From NCBI RefSeq assembly GCF_900105905.1, contig NZ_FNSV01000005.1:2480001-2544000 (forward strand): a stretch of DNA of 64,000 nucleotides. Reading direction: 5' to 3'. A model generated the notes under the pieces. The model was not told the origin of the DNA. It made no database searches and saw only the letters and a program-made list of their open reading frames with translations. This document shows, in pieces, positions 9,084 through 17,050 of this stretch. The stretch's first letter is position 1. Each line of letters starts with the position of its first letter. Position numbers and translations under genes: made by a program. This DNA comes from Rhodococcus koreensis. GTDB lineage: Bacteria; Actinomycetota; Actinomycetes; Mycobacteriales; Mycobacteriaceae.

Positions 9084-9923
9084 TTACAGGAACTTGCTGA
9101 ACTGGTCGTTCGCCCGTTGCATCACGAAGTCGTACGGCGGCGAGAACTTGCGGGCCCACCAGTAGCCGAACCGGATGTCCGGCGACGTGTACACCAGGTA
9201 CCGGTCCTTCTTGATGCCGGCGATGATGCAGGACGCCACCTTTTCGGGCGTGACAGCGCGCTTCTCGAAGCGGTGGATCGCCTTCTGGATGCGCGGATCG
9301 TCGCGGTCGACGCCTGCGATCTCGACGGTGCCCACCAGCGGCGTCTTGACCGCGCCGGGAACCACGAGGCTCACGCCGATCCCGTGCCGTTTGAGGTCGA
9401 ACCGCAGGACCTCGGACACTCCGCGGAGACCGAATTTGCTTGCGCTGTAAGCCGCATGCCACGGGAGCGCCAGGAGTCCGGCGGCGGAAGAGACGTTGAC
9501 CAGGTGACCGCCGCGTCCCGCCCGCACCATCGGAGGCACGAAACTCTCGATGATGTGGATCGGGCCCATCAGATTGACGTCCACCATGGACTTCCAGTGA
9601 CGGTGTTCGAGATTCTCGACCGTCCCCCACGCAGAGATGCCGGCGACATTCATCACGACGTCGAGGCTGCCGAACTGTTCGTGGACATCGGCGGCGAATG
9701 CGGCAACCACGTCGTAATCGGACACGTCGAGCGCACGCGAGAAACTGACGGTGCCCCCACCGCTGCCGACTTGCTCGACCGTCTGCGCCAGGCCGACCTC
9801 GTTGATGTCGGTGAGGAACAGTTCGGCGCCCTCGGCCGCGGCCGCCAGGGCTGTTGCCTGCCCGATTCCGCTACCTGCACCCGTGATCAGGCACTTCTTG
9901 CCGTCCAGCGTCTTGATCGCCAT
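9084..9923 (-). CDS. Short-chain dehydrogenase/reductase
   Basis: A 279-residue classical SDR. The NAD(P) site TGAGSGIGQA is close to the N-terminus, NVAGISAWG is the NAG-type motif, and the catalytic Ser plus YxxxK are seen as SSAAGLL and YSASK. An acidic residue at the end of the second strand (FLTDINE) suggests a preference for NAD over NADP. A longer in-frame start at 9947 (GTG) is possible; I chose the ATG at 9923 because the Rossmann fold begins right after it. The stop is only 3 bases from the convergent ABC gene. The substrate is unknown. Confidence 0.9.
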   Translation of the reverse strand: MAIKTLDGKKCLITGAGSGIGQATALAAAAEGAELFLTDINEVGLAQTVEQVGSGGGTVSFSRALDVSDYDVVAAFAADVHEQFGSLDVVMNVAGISAWGTVENLEHRHWKSMVDVNLMGPIHIIESFVPPMVRAGRGGHLVNVSSAAGLLALPWHAAYSASKFGLRGVSEVLRFDLKRHGIGVSLVVPGAVKTPLVGTVEIAGVDRDDPRIQKAIHRFEKRAVTPEKVASCIIAGIKKDRYLVYTSPDIRFGYWWARKFSPPYDFVMQRANDQFSKFL

Positions 9924-10029
9924 AGCCGTGTGCGCCCCCGTCGTCACCGATCCGTGTCGGCTGGAAGTCTACGCACGCAATCTGATTGCGCGCACGCAAC
10001 TGCGGCGGCACATTTGCCCGGAAATGACG

Positions 10030-10056
10030 CGAACCGGCCCTCGCCGGGCCGGTTCG
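10030..10056 (-). terminator. Hairpin terminator after the small 10.1-kb gene
   Basis: Eleven-base arms CGAACCGGCCC / GGGCCGGTTCG enclose a 5-base loop. It lies 8 bases after the stop of the small minus-strand gene at 10064, and on that strand it is followed by GCGTCATTT, a weak T-rich tail. Confidence 0.65.
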
Positions 10057-10063
10057 TGACGGT

Positions 10064-10207
10064 TCACAACCGCTGGGTCATTTCTTCCTGATAAGTACGA
10101 ATCGTCCTCTCGATCCCGTTGGCATCGTCGTCGTTTCCTCGGTGCCGGGCGTCGTCGGCGCGCTCGCGCAGAACTCGAATCGCCTTCCGAAGCTCGGCGT
10201 CACTCAT
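10064..10207 (-). CDS. Small acidic helical protein of unknown function
   Basis: A 47-residue reading frame starting MSDAELRKAIRVLRERADD and ending near EEMTQRL. It is highly charged and predicted helical, with no membrane segment and no Cys. An ATG four codons upstream (10219) is also possible; I prefer 10207 because GGAACACAGA precedes it. Support for it being real: third positions are GC-rich, the sequence looks like a compact helical pair, and a good hairpin terminator follows within 10 bases. I cannot name a family or function. Confidence 0.5.
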   Translation of the reverse strand: MSDAELRKAIRVLRERADDARHRGNDDDANGIERTIRTYQEEMTQRL

Positions 10208-10850
10208 TCTGTGTTCCATATCACAATCATCCCTGACGGCTTCGGTTTTGACCAGACTCGTAGGTCCGCCGCCGCTACAGAACCCCACCTGAGCTGGACA
10301 ATCGTCCAGCTCGCCGAGGCGGACGGGCACCCGACCCGCAGCGGCCGTGGAACGAAACGGCGGCGCGCGGCCCGCCGCCCGTGCAGAAGGCTCTGCTTCA
10401 CAGTAGTGTTCACCAAGCCCCGCGGGCCGCGAGCGACCTCTCGACGTTGCGATGCGCAACGCAACACATTGGCCCTGAACAGGGACGATAGCCACGTCGA
10501 CCTCGCGGTGCACACCCCTGCGACGTTGCCAGCAAACTCTCAGTGATTGAAACGGCAACCATGCGGCCACACCCTCGGCCGCGGATTCCGATGCGAGCAC
10601 ATCGCCGACCGCACCGGCGCCCCCCTTGAACTTTCAACGGTAGACCGTGCGTGACGAGCACAGAGGGCGCCCGAAAGGCCGAGGATTCCCGAGCGGGCGG
10701 CGCCCGGTGATTGAAACATATATGAGATAAGCCATGCTCGAGCGAACGGCGTTTTGCCTCTATGTCCGTGAGTTATCAATCGGTTATCATCGTGGTACGG
10801 TGTCGTTCACACGACTGACGCGCGCACGAGAGAGGACCCGGCGGCTCACA
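10208..10850. other. Long intergenic region without a convincing gene
   Basis: About 640 bases between the small helical gene and the EspR-like gene. The frames here are rich in Arg and Cys and do not look like proteins. The right end becomes AT-richer (around 10705-10735 and 10765-10800) and carries two TTATCA copies 11 bases apart (10775-10792 region) about 60 bases before the EspR-like start. That is a plausible promoter or self-regulation zone for that gene. I see no tRNA, riboswitch or strong hairpin. Confidence 0.5.
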
Positions 10851-11267
10851 ATGGCAGATTTTGCTGCGCGGTTGAACAAGCTTTTCGACACGGTCCACCC
10901 TCCGGGACGTAAACCGCATACCAACGCTGAGGTCGCTGCGGCGCTGATCGCAGACGGACATCAGATCTCGAAGCCCTACATCTCCCAACTCCGATCGGGA
11001 CAGCGCACCAATCCCTCCGACGAGACGGTCGCGGCATTCGCCCGCTTTTTCAAGGTGAAGCCCGACTACTTCTTCAACGACATCTACGCCGCGAAGATCG
11101 ACCACGATCTCGAGCTTCTCTCGCAACTCCAGGGATACGGACTCCGCAAGCTCTCCAGCCGCGCGTTCGACCTTTCCGAAGAGTCGCAGAATCTGCTCAC
11201 CACGATGGCCGAGAAACTCCGCGCCAGCGAGGGATTGCCGGAGGTTCCGCCGGACGCGTCCCGCTGA
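10851..11267 (+). CDS. EspR-like XRE/HTH nucleoid-associated regulator
   Basis: A 138-residue protein that lines up with mycobacterial EspR (Rv3849): FAARLNKLFDTVHPPGR, then an HTH with YISQLRSGQRTNPS, then a C-terminal helical dimerisation part. EspR binds DNA as dimers of dimers and acts as a global, nucleoid-like regulator of cell-wall and secretion genes. The ATG at 10851 follows GAGAGGACC. The frame is open further upstream, but homology begins exactly here. No ESX genes are in this window, so the targets here are unknown. The gene that follows is glucose-6-phosphate dehydrogenase, about 130 bases away. Confidence 0.85.
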   Translation: MADFAARLNKLFDTVHPPGRKPHTNAEVAAALIADGHQISKPYISQLRSGQRTNPSDETVAAFARFFKVKPDYFFNDIYAAKIDHDLELLSQLQGYGLRKLSSRAFDLSEESQNLLTTMAEKLRASEGLPEVPPDASR

Positions 11268-11399
11268 TCACGAGAGTCATTGGACGGCAACGAGTTCGAC
11301 GGAGATTGTTCCGGAGATCCGCGTAGGACTCGCAACGCCGGCCTTACGACACCACCGGATTGTCCTGCCCGGCGTGTCTTCGTGGCGCATGATGGAGCA

Positions 11400-12818
11400 A
11401 TGGTTGACAGACCGCAGCTCGGTCCCACGATCTTCGTCCTCTTCGGTGCCACCGGAGACCTGTCCAAACGCATGGTCCTCCCCGCGTTCTTCCAGCTCGC
11501 CCTGTCCGGACTCCTGAACTCCGAGTGGATGCTGATCGGCACCGGGCGGGGCAACGTCTCCGACGATCAGTTCCGCGACCACGTGCGCGACGTCGTGAAC
11601 CAGTTCGGAGTGCCGCACGACGACGCCGACTGGGAACCGTTCTCCCGGCGGCTGAGATTCGCCGGCGGCGGCTTCACCCCCGACAACCCGGGAACGCTCC
11701 CCGCGGCCGTGCAGCAGGCGCGGCAGGACCTCGGCGCGGCAGATGCGCAGTTGGTCCACTACCTGGCGCTGCCACCGAGCACATTCGCCGAGACCACCCG
11801 TGCGCTCGGCGCCCACGATCTGGCCCGCGGCGCACGCGTCGTGTACGAGAAGCCGTTCGGGACTTCCCAGGAGGCGTTCACCGAACTCGACGAAGCCGTG
11901 CACCACGTCCTCGACGAGAAGCAGATCTATCGGATCGACCACTTCCTCGGCAAGGAGAGCACCCAGAACCTGCACATCCTGCGCTTCGCCAACGGGATGA
12001 TCGAGGGCGTCTGGAACCGGGAACACGTCGAGCAGATTCAGATCGACGTGCCCGAGACACTCGACATCGACGACCGCGCCCGGTTCTACGACGCCACCGG
12101 CGCCGTCCTGGACATGCTCGTGACGCACCTGTTCCAGGTCGCCGCCGAGATCGCGATGGAACCGCCGGAGACGTTGGGCGCCGACGATCTCCAATCCGCA
12201 CGGGAATCCGTGATCGGGGCGTTCCGTCCCCTCGATACCGCCGACGTGGTGCTCGGCCAGTACGAGGGGTACCGCGACGTCGACGGTGTCGCGGACGATT
12301 CGACGACGGAGACGTTCGTCGCCGCCCGGTTGTGGGTCGATACGGACCGCTGGCACGGGGTGCCGTTCCTCCTCCGCACCGGAAAGATGCTGGGCGTCAG
12401 CAAGCAACGGGTGAGCCTGGTCTTCCGCAGTCCCCAGGGCCCGCTCACCGACATTCCGCCGGACGGCGCAGTCCTCACCTTCGATCTGAAGGGCGACGGC
12501 GAGATCGACATCTCGATGGTCGTCAAGGAACCCGGGCCCGACGACAGCCTGTCGGTGGGCCACCTGGGGCTGCCCCTCGATACGGTGCCGCTCGGCCACG
12601 CCCTGGCACCCTATTCGCGGCTCATCCTCGACGTCCTGCACGGCGACCGGTCGCTGTTCACGCGCCCCGACGGCCTGGCCCACGTCTGGACCGTCGCCGA
12701 CGCGCTTCTGCGGGACCCTCCCCCGGCCAAGCCGTATCCCGCCGGATCCATGGGCCCGCCCGAGGCCGAGGACCTCGCCGCACCCTGCGGATGGCTCGTC
12801 ACCGGATCGCCGGACTGA
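11400..12818 (+). CDS. zwf: Glucose-6-phosphate 1-dehydrogenase
   Basis: A 472-residue enzyme that oxidises glucose-6-phosphate to 6-phosphogluconolactone with NADP, the entry to the oxidative pentose phosphate route. The coenzyme site GATGDLSKR is at the N-terminus, and the substrate/active-site block RIDHFLGKE is present with its catalytic His. The frame is open back to 11280. I chose the ATG at 11400 because GGAG precedes it and the fold begins at FVLFGATGD. It stands alone, with no opcA, transaldolase or transketolase beside it, so it resembles the second stand-alone Zwf of mycobacteria. It is convergent with the membrane gene at 12841. Confidence 0.93.
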   Translation: MVDRPQLGPTIFVLFGATGDLSKRMVLPAFFQLALSGLLNSEWMLIGTGRGNVSDDQFRDHVRDVVNQFGVPHDDADWEPFSRRLRFAGGGFTPDNPGTLPAAVQQARQDLGAADAQLVHYLALPPSTFAETTRALGAHDLARGARVVYEKPFGTSQEAFTELDEAVHHVLDEKQIYRIDHFLGKESTQNLHILRFANGMIEGVWNREHVEQIQIDVPETLDIDDRARFYDATGAVLDMLVTHLFQVAAEIAMEPPETLGADDLQSARESVIGAFRPLDTADVVLGQYEGYRDVDGVADDSTTETFVAARLWVDTDRWHGVPFLLRTGKMLGVSKQRVSLVFRSPQGPLTDIPPDGAVLTFDLKGDGEIDISMVVKEPGPDDSLSVGHLGLPLDTVPLGHALAPYSRLILDVLHGDRSLFTRPDGLAHVWTVADALLRDPPPAKPYPAGSMGPPEAEDLAAPCGWLVTGSPD

Positions 12819-12840
12819 CCGGTATCACCGGTCGCTCCGG

Positions 12841-13854
12841 CTAGTCCGCAGCCGAGTCGGCGGTATCCGCCTGCGCGGGAGCCGGGGCCGACGTGCCGAA
12901 CTCGGTGTACGCGTCCGCGAGTTCGAGCACCCATCGGCGCGGCGACATACCCTGGGGCAGCGCGATCCATTCGGTGTCGAGGACGTCCGAGGCGACCGGG
13001 TCGTCGATCCAGCGCGCGAGAATCCTGGCGCGCTCGGCCGTCGATTCCGGAAGGTCCTGTTCGTCCGTGTCGAGCATGCCCGCACCCGCCTGCAGGTACA
13101 GCGCGTCCATGACGTGGGCGACCGCGTCGGAGGCGCGGAGAACGGCCGTGCTGCCCTTGCCGTCGCCCTCCACCACTTCGGGGAACCTGGTGACGAGCAC
13201 CGAATGCAGAGTGTCCATGCGGCGCAGGTCCTGCCGTGCGCGCAGCCAGGTTTCGACGAGCACCCACACGGTGCCGACCGACACGATCACGGCCGCGACG
13301 GTGTACGCCGGCGAGGAGCCGACGGTCCACGTCTGCCCGGACACCTCGCGCACCAGTCCCACGCCGGCCGCCGCCAGGACCGTCGCGGATCCGACGACGA
13401 TCAGCGAGATTCCCCGGCCGAGCGGGGTCCACGCGACGTGCCGGACCCCGGTCACGACCACCGCGGTCAGCGCGATCACGATGAACACCAGCGCGGGGAC
13501 GGGATATCCACCGGCAAGCCCGATTCCGACCACGACGGCGACCGTGTAGACGACGACGGCCACGGCGCGCAACGCCGCACGCGGGAGTATCGGCCACACG
13601 GAGACCGCGCCGACCGCGCTCGCGGCGGCGAACAGCGTCCATGCCAGTTCGAGGACGATCTGCGACAGCCCGGGCGCCGGGGCCACGGTGTCGAGGCGAC
13701 CTGCGACGTCCGGGATGGCCAGCGTCGACGCGATTGCCGCACTGGACACGGCCACCACCATCGCCACCCGCAATGGCGTCGGCTGACGCGCGGCGACGCG
13801 GCCGATCCGGGCACCCGCCGCCGTCCAGACGACCAGCGCAACCAGCCAGCCCAT
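12841..13854 (-). CDS. MAB_1171c-type polytopic membrane protein (putative transporter)
   Basis: A 337-residue integral membrane protein with about seven hydrophobic segments in the first 200 residues (from MGWLVALVVWTAAGARIG to VIVSVGTVWVLVETW) and a cytosolic tail of about 130 residues that is acidic at its end. Actinobacterial proteins of this kind are named 'MAB_1171c family putative transporter' and are often next to an ImmA peptidase gene, as here. The start ATG overlaps the TGA of the ImmA gene as ATGA at 13852-13856, so the two are translationally coupled. Transport activity has not been shown; the function is unknown. Confidence 0.75.
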   Translation of the reverse strand: MGWLVALVVWTAAGARIGRVAARQPTPLRVAMVVAVSSAAIASTLAIPDVAGRLDTVAPAPGLSQIVLELAWTLFAAASAVGAVSVWPILPRAALRAVAVVVYTVAVVVGIGLAGGYPVPALVFIVIALTAVVVTGVRHVAWTPLGRGISLIVVGSATVLAAAGVGLVREVSGQTWTVGSSPAYTVAAVIVSVGTVWVLVETWLRARQDLRRMDTLHSVLVTRFPEVVEGDGKGSTAVLRASDAVAHVMDALYLQAGAGMLDTDEQDLPESTAERARILARWIDDPVASDVLDTEWIALPQGMSPRRWVLELADAYTEFGTSAPAPAQADTADSAAD

Positions 13855-14354
13855 CAGCCGATCGCCTCGTCGTACCGGAGCACGGACACGGGAGTACCGC
13901 GCCCCTGCATCGTCTTCAAACGGATGAGCAGCATCGACGCGAACGTCTCGGCCTCCCACTCGGCCACCTCGTCGGACGGCTGTTCGTCTCCCCGCCGCCG
14001 CGACCGCTGGCTGAGCATGTAGGCGATCAGATCGTCGCCGGCTTCGAGGGTCGCGGCCACGATCTCCGCTCCTTCGTGTCGAAACACGATGTGACCCAAC
14101 TCGTGCGCGAGCGTGCGGTCGAGGTCCGGCAGACCCGGCGCCAGCACGATCACGTCCCGGTCCGGGTACGCGCGCCGCTGGCCGCAGACCCCGGGTGCCA
14201 TCGGCTTCGTGAAATCGAGTTCGATGGCACGCTGCCGTTCGCGGGCCACCGCGTCCATCACGTGCCGAAGCGTCACTGCCTCGGCTCGGGCCGCGGCGTC
14301 ACACACCGCGTCCACGGCCGCCGCCACCCGACGATGAGATCTGTTCGCCCCCAC
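13854..14354 (-). CDS. ImmA/IrrE-family metallopeptidase
   Basis: A 166-residue zinc protease of the ImmA/IrrE type. The zinc motif HExxH is seen as LAHELGHIVFRHEG, and a downstream Glu in EWEAETFAS is a likely third ligand. Such proteases usually cleave or inactivate a partner HTH repressor, but no XRE gene adjoins this one. The start GTG at 14354 has GGAGGGG 7 bases upstream. It is the middle gene of a three-gene minus-strand operon: only two bases separate it from the stop of the gene before it, and ATGA overlaps the gene after it. Confidence 0.85.
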   Translation of the reverse strand: MGANRSHRRVAAAVDAVCDAAARAEAVTLRHVMDAVARERQRAIELDFTKPMAPGVCGQRRAYPDRDVIVLAPGLPDLDRTLAHELGHIVFRHEGAEIVAATLEAGDDLIAYMLSQRSRRRGDEQPSDEVAEWEAETFASMLLIRLKTMQGRGTPVSVLRYDEAIG

Positions 14355-14356
14355 GA

Positions 14357-15313
14357 CTACACCCCTCCATTCGAAGCGGGCGGGAAGAATTCCGCCCGCG
14401 CGGCCGCGATGCGCGCCTGTTGTGCGCGAGCGCCCTTGAAGGTCAGCGCACCCGCTCCGCCTGCGCAGCACAGCAGCACGCCGACCCCACCGAGAACGGT
14501 GATCGCAGGCAACGGCTCACTGTGGACCACCGGCACCATTCCCGGCGGCGCGGCATCCGGATCGCCGTCGTCGGGCGCCTGTGCGCCGGGCGACTGTGCG
14601 TCGCTGCCCGGGGTCTCCCCGGCGGGCCGGTCCTGGGGCGCGGAATCCGTGGAACCGCTCACACCCGGGCATGCCGCGGCGGCGCCGGGACCGGACCCGG
14701 AACCTCCTGCCGGTGCTCCCCCGGATGCCGGTGGCGCACCGGCAGGATTCCCGGGGGCCGGGGCGGCCGCAGCGTCGGAACCCTCGTCGCCGGATCCCAC
14801 GTCTCCGGAATCGTCGCCTCCGGACGCGTCCGGGCGCACGACCTTCGGTTCCGCGACGGGTGGCAACACGATGGGGTTGGGCGGAACGACGACGACACGT
14901 GACGTCGAAGGAGTCGACGTCCCGGTGGGCTCAGCGGACACGGTGGGTTCCGTGGTCCCGGACAGCTCCGTGGTCCCGGACGGTTCCTGGGTTCCGGACG
15001 GTTCCTGGGTCCCGGACGGCTCCGCCGTCTTGGTCGGCTCGGCCGTGTGACTGGGTTCCCGTGTCTCGCTGGGCTCTCCGCCACCGCATCCGCGCCGGCT
15101 CTCGCACGGTGGGTCGGGATCTCTGGGCTTGCCACCGCCGGGAGAGCCGGTGGAAGCGCCTTCGCAGCGGCCGCCGTCGCATTCGTGGTACTGAGGGCCG
15201 GCGACGGCGTCGGACGGGAACGCCGAAACAGTGATCCAGGCGAGCCCGGACAAGAAGGCCACAGCCAGCCCGACCACGGTCAGCCTTCGAAAGACACGAC
15301 GCGCGCTCACCAT
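14357..15313 (-). CDS. Exported Pro/Ser/Thr/Glu-rich protein with C-terminal membrane anchor
   Basis: A 318-residue protein with an N-terminal signal or anchor (about residues 10-32, LTVVGLAVAFLSGLAWITVS) and a short Cys-containing stretch (CDGGRCEGAS, then CESRRGCGGG). Next come reiterated six-residue units of the kind EPSGTQ, EPSGTT and EPTGTS, a long Gly/Ala/Pro/Asp-rich low-complexity part, and a second hydrophobic segment near residue 275 (ITVLGGVGVLLCCAGGAGAL) before a short basic tail. The layout suggests a flexible extracellular stalk tied to the membrane. It is first in the operon with ImmA and the MAB_1171c-type gene. I cannot assign a function. Confidence 0.75.
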   Translation of the reverse strand: MVSARRVFRRLTVVGLAVAFLSGLAWITVSAFPSDAVAGPQYHECDGGRCEGASTGSPGGGKPRDPDPPCESRRGCGGGEPSETREPSHTAEPTKTAEPSGTQEPSGTQEPSGTTELSGTTEPTVSAEPTGTSTPSTSRVVVVPPNPIVLPPVAEPKVVRPDASGGDDSGDVGSGDEGSDAAAAPAPGNPAGAPPASGGAPAGGSGSGPGAAAACPGVSGSTDSAPQDRPAGETPGSDAQSPGAQAPDDGDPDAAPPGMVPVVHSEPLPAITVLGGVGVLLCCAGGAGALTFKGARAQQARIAAARAEFFPPASNGGV

Positions 15314-15392
15314 GCACCCCCCCTCGTATTCACGACACCACGTTCACGGCGACGTCGCCGCTGTCATGGTAACGAGCGAATCGAGCGGAGGT

Positions 15393-15430
15393 GCTGGTGG
15401 TGCCGGTGTCGGGGAACCGGCACCACCAGC
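15393..15430 (-). terminator. 14-bp perfect hairpin between the tiny ORF and the three-gene operon
   Basis: Arms GCTGGTGGTGCCGG and CCGGCACCACCAGC enclose a 10-base loop. It lies after the tiny ORF at 15547-15639 (minus strand) and before the operon that starts at 15313, so it may end a separate short transcript. No T-run follows. Confidence 0.5.
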
Positions 15431-15546
15431 GATGCCCGAGCCAGGTGGGACTCGAGCAGCTTCGGAGAACCCCTACGGGCTCGGCGTTACCGCCTGGCGG
15501 TGCAGATCGGTCGGGGCCGTCGCGATGTCGATTGGCCGGCCGGAGT

Positions 15547-15639
15547 TCACAGAACGTTCACCAGCAACATCGTCGCGGTGATGGTCGCGACCACCGTCGC
15601 CGGCTCCAGGAACTTCGAGATCTTGCGCATTGCCTGCAT
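15547..15639 (-). CDS. Tiny single-span membrane peptide (30 residues)
   Basis: Reading frame MQAMRKISKFLEPATVVATI followed by ten more residues ending LLVNVL. A basic, amphipathic head is followed by one hydrophobic stretch long enough to cross a membrane. GGGGTGG lies 7 bases before the ATG. A strong hairpin follows about 115 bases downstream, so it could be its own short transcription unit. Known tiny membrane peptides of this shape include toxins and transporter or kinase modulators, but nothing here identifies which; it could also be a chance frame. Confidence 0.4.
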   Translation of the reverse strand: MQAMRKISKFLEPATVVATITATMLLVNVL

Positions 15640-15776
15640 GTATTTCCACCCCGTGCGATCGACCCCTTGATGACCTACGGACAGTACACAGCATTCAGTT
15701 ACCTTTTGGCAAATTTTGGTTCGGAGAGTCGCGGTCCTGCATCCCGGACGACGGCACTCACCTGGGCCGGAACGCA

Positions 15777-15814
15777 GAAGAGGCACTCTCTCCGGACGGA
15801 GTGAGTGCCTCTTC
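15777..15814 (-). terminator. Hairpin after tRNA-Ala
   Basis: Perfect 12-base arms GAAGAGGCACTC / GAGTGCCTCTTC enclose a 14-base loop. It starts 2 bases after the tRNA 3' end on the minus strand. There is no T-run, which is usual for actinobacterial terminators. Confidence 0.7.
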
Positions 15815-15816
15815 TG

Positions 15817-15892
15817 TGGTGGAGCTGAGGGGAATCGAACCCCTGACCTCTTCGATGCGAACGAAGCGCGCTACCAACTGCGCCACAGCCCC
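15817..15892 (-). tRNA. tRNA-Ala (anticodon CGC)
   Basis: 76 bases with the CCA end encoded. The cloverleaf can be drawn: acceptor GGGGCTG with CAGCTCC, which includes the G3-U70 wobble pair that marks alanine tRNAs; anticodon stem CTTCG/CGAAG with loop TTCGCAT, giving anticodon CGC (codon GCG); and a T-arm around GGTTCGATTCC. A 12-bp hairpin follows directly. Confidence 0.95.
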
Positions 15893-15989
15893 GCGCGGAT
15901 CCTGCGATCCGCTCGGCAAACTCTAGCAGGCAACCCGCGGAAGGAGCGAATCGCCTGCACCGACGTGGCTTTCGGCCCGGATCGGAGGG

Positions 15990-16730
15990 CTACTCACCGG
16001 CGGCCCGGCGCATGGTCGCCTGCTGCATCGGCTCGTCGTCGAAGTGCTCGAGATGATCGAATTCGGGGTCCTCGTCGTCCACCTCGAGGACGACGGCCCC
16101 CGGACGCCGCAACCGGGCGGGGATGAGCCGGAGTTCGTCGTCGCTCCGGGATTCGACGCCCAGCCGCGAGCGATTGAGACGCGCGGTTCGGCGACGGCGG
16201 ATCTCCTGCTCGATCTGGACCTGCCGGCGCAGGTACGCCATGTAGGCGGCGAGACCGGCCACGCCCGCCGCGAACGCCCACCACATCAGCGGCGAGATGA
16301 TCAGCCCGAGCGCCGCCGACATGATCGTCGCGAACACCAGCCCGAGAAGCGATCGCTGCCTGAACCCGTAGCGGGCCTCGCGCGCGATCGCGTCGGCCTC
16401 GGGATCGAAGCCGCCACGCCCGCGGCGCACCGGCACGTACTCACCGACCGGTGCCCGCTCACCGTCGAAATCGTCTTCCTCTGCGTGAGTGTCCACAAGG
16501 TCCTCCGCGTCGTAGCCGTAGTGGTCCGGTTCCGGTTGCCAGTACGGGTCGCTGCGGTGCCCTGCCGCGGGTCCACGCTGCACGGGACGTTCGTCGCCGC
16601 GGTGCAGCACGCGCGTCGCGAGTGCTGCGTCACTGGTTTGCCGAATCCGGGGGCGGTTGTTCACCAGCATCGGGACCAGGACGAAGAGCCACACGACGAC
16701 GAGCCCGATCCAGAGAAACGAGTTCGGCAT
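15990..16730 (-). CDS. sepX: Divisome membrane protein SepX/GlpR
   Basis: A 246-residue protein starting MPNSFLWIGLVVVWLFVLVP, with one N-terminal membrane helix, a conserved RPRIRQTSDAALATRVLH block, and a second pair of hydrophobic helices near residues 130-170 before an Arg- and acid-rich C-terminal tail. Actinobacterial SepX (Streptomyces) and GlpR (Corynebacterium; Rv0996 in M. tuberculosis) have this layout and act at the division septum, GlpR as the membrane partner of the gephyrin-like protein Glp. GGAGGAGG lies 8 bases before the ATG at 16730; an upstream in-frame start at 16748 lacks such a site. The MoeA/Glp-like gene is two genes away, as in other actinobacteria. Confidence 0.88.
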   Translation of the reverse strand: MPNSFLWIGLVVVWLFVLVPMLVNNRPRIRQTSDAALATRVLHRGDERPVQRGPAAGHRSDPYWQPEPDHYGYDAEDLVDTHAEEDDFDGERAPVGEYVPVRRGRGGFDPEADAIAREARYGFRQRSLLGLVFATIMSAALGLIISPLMWWAFAAGVAGLAAYMAYLRRQVQIEQEIRRRRTARLNRSRLGVESRSDDELRLIPARLRRPGAVVLEVDDEDPEFDHLEHFDDEPMQQATMRRAAGE

Positions 16731-17050
16731 TCGGCGACCTCCTCCCAATCGTCTACCAGCATGGATACCGCTGTTGACCCATCCAGGCTAACCGCATGAA
16801 CACGCACATCTTCGCAGACGCGCCGATCCCACCATACTCAGGTGTCACATGCGTAACGCGAAAATGTGGTGCTCGACATGCGCCGAGCGGGCGAAGGAAA
16901 CGATCGGGCAAAGACTCGCCGAAAGCGGAGTCCCGGCCGGGGAGCTTTGATACCGTGAAGTAACTGTCACATAGCTGGACGTTTGTCCATGTCCGATTCG
17001 GCGGGCAGACAAGTGCGGATTTGCCGGTCACGCGCTGACGGCGTCGGCGG
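16731..17050. other. Intergenic region between rimJ and sepX
   Basis: About 320 bases with no convincing reading frame, tRNA or strong hairpin. It probably holds the sepX promoter, since the gap to the upstream rimJ is much larger than within the galU-moeA-rimJ group. Confidence 0.5.

Noticed and set aside
12841-15313. The ImmA operon as a prophage or ICE remnant
   Set aside because: No integrase, XRE repressor pair, excisionase or attachment-site duplication; GC content is like that of the surroundings and the nearby tRNA gene is intact.
15817-15892. An integration site at the tRNA-Ala gene
   Set aside because: I found no second copy of the tRNA 3' end nearby and no integrase.
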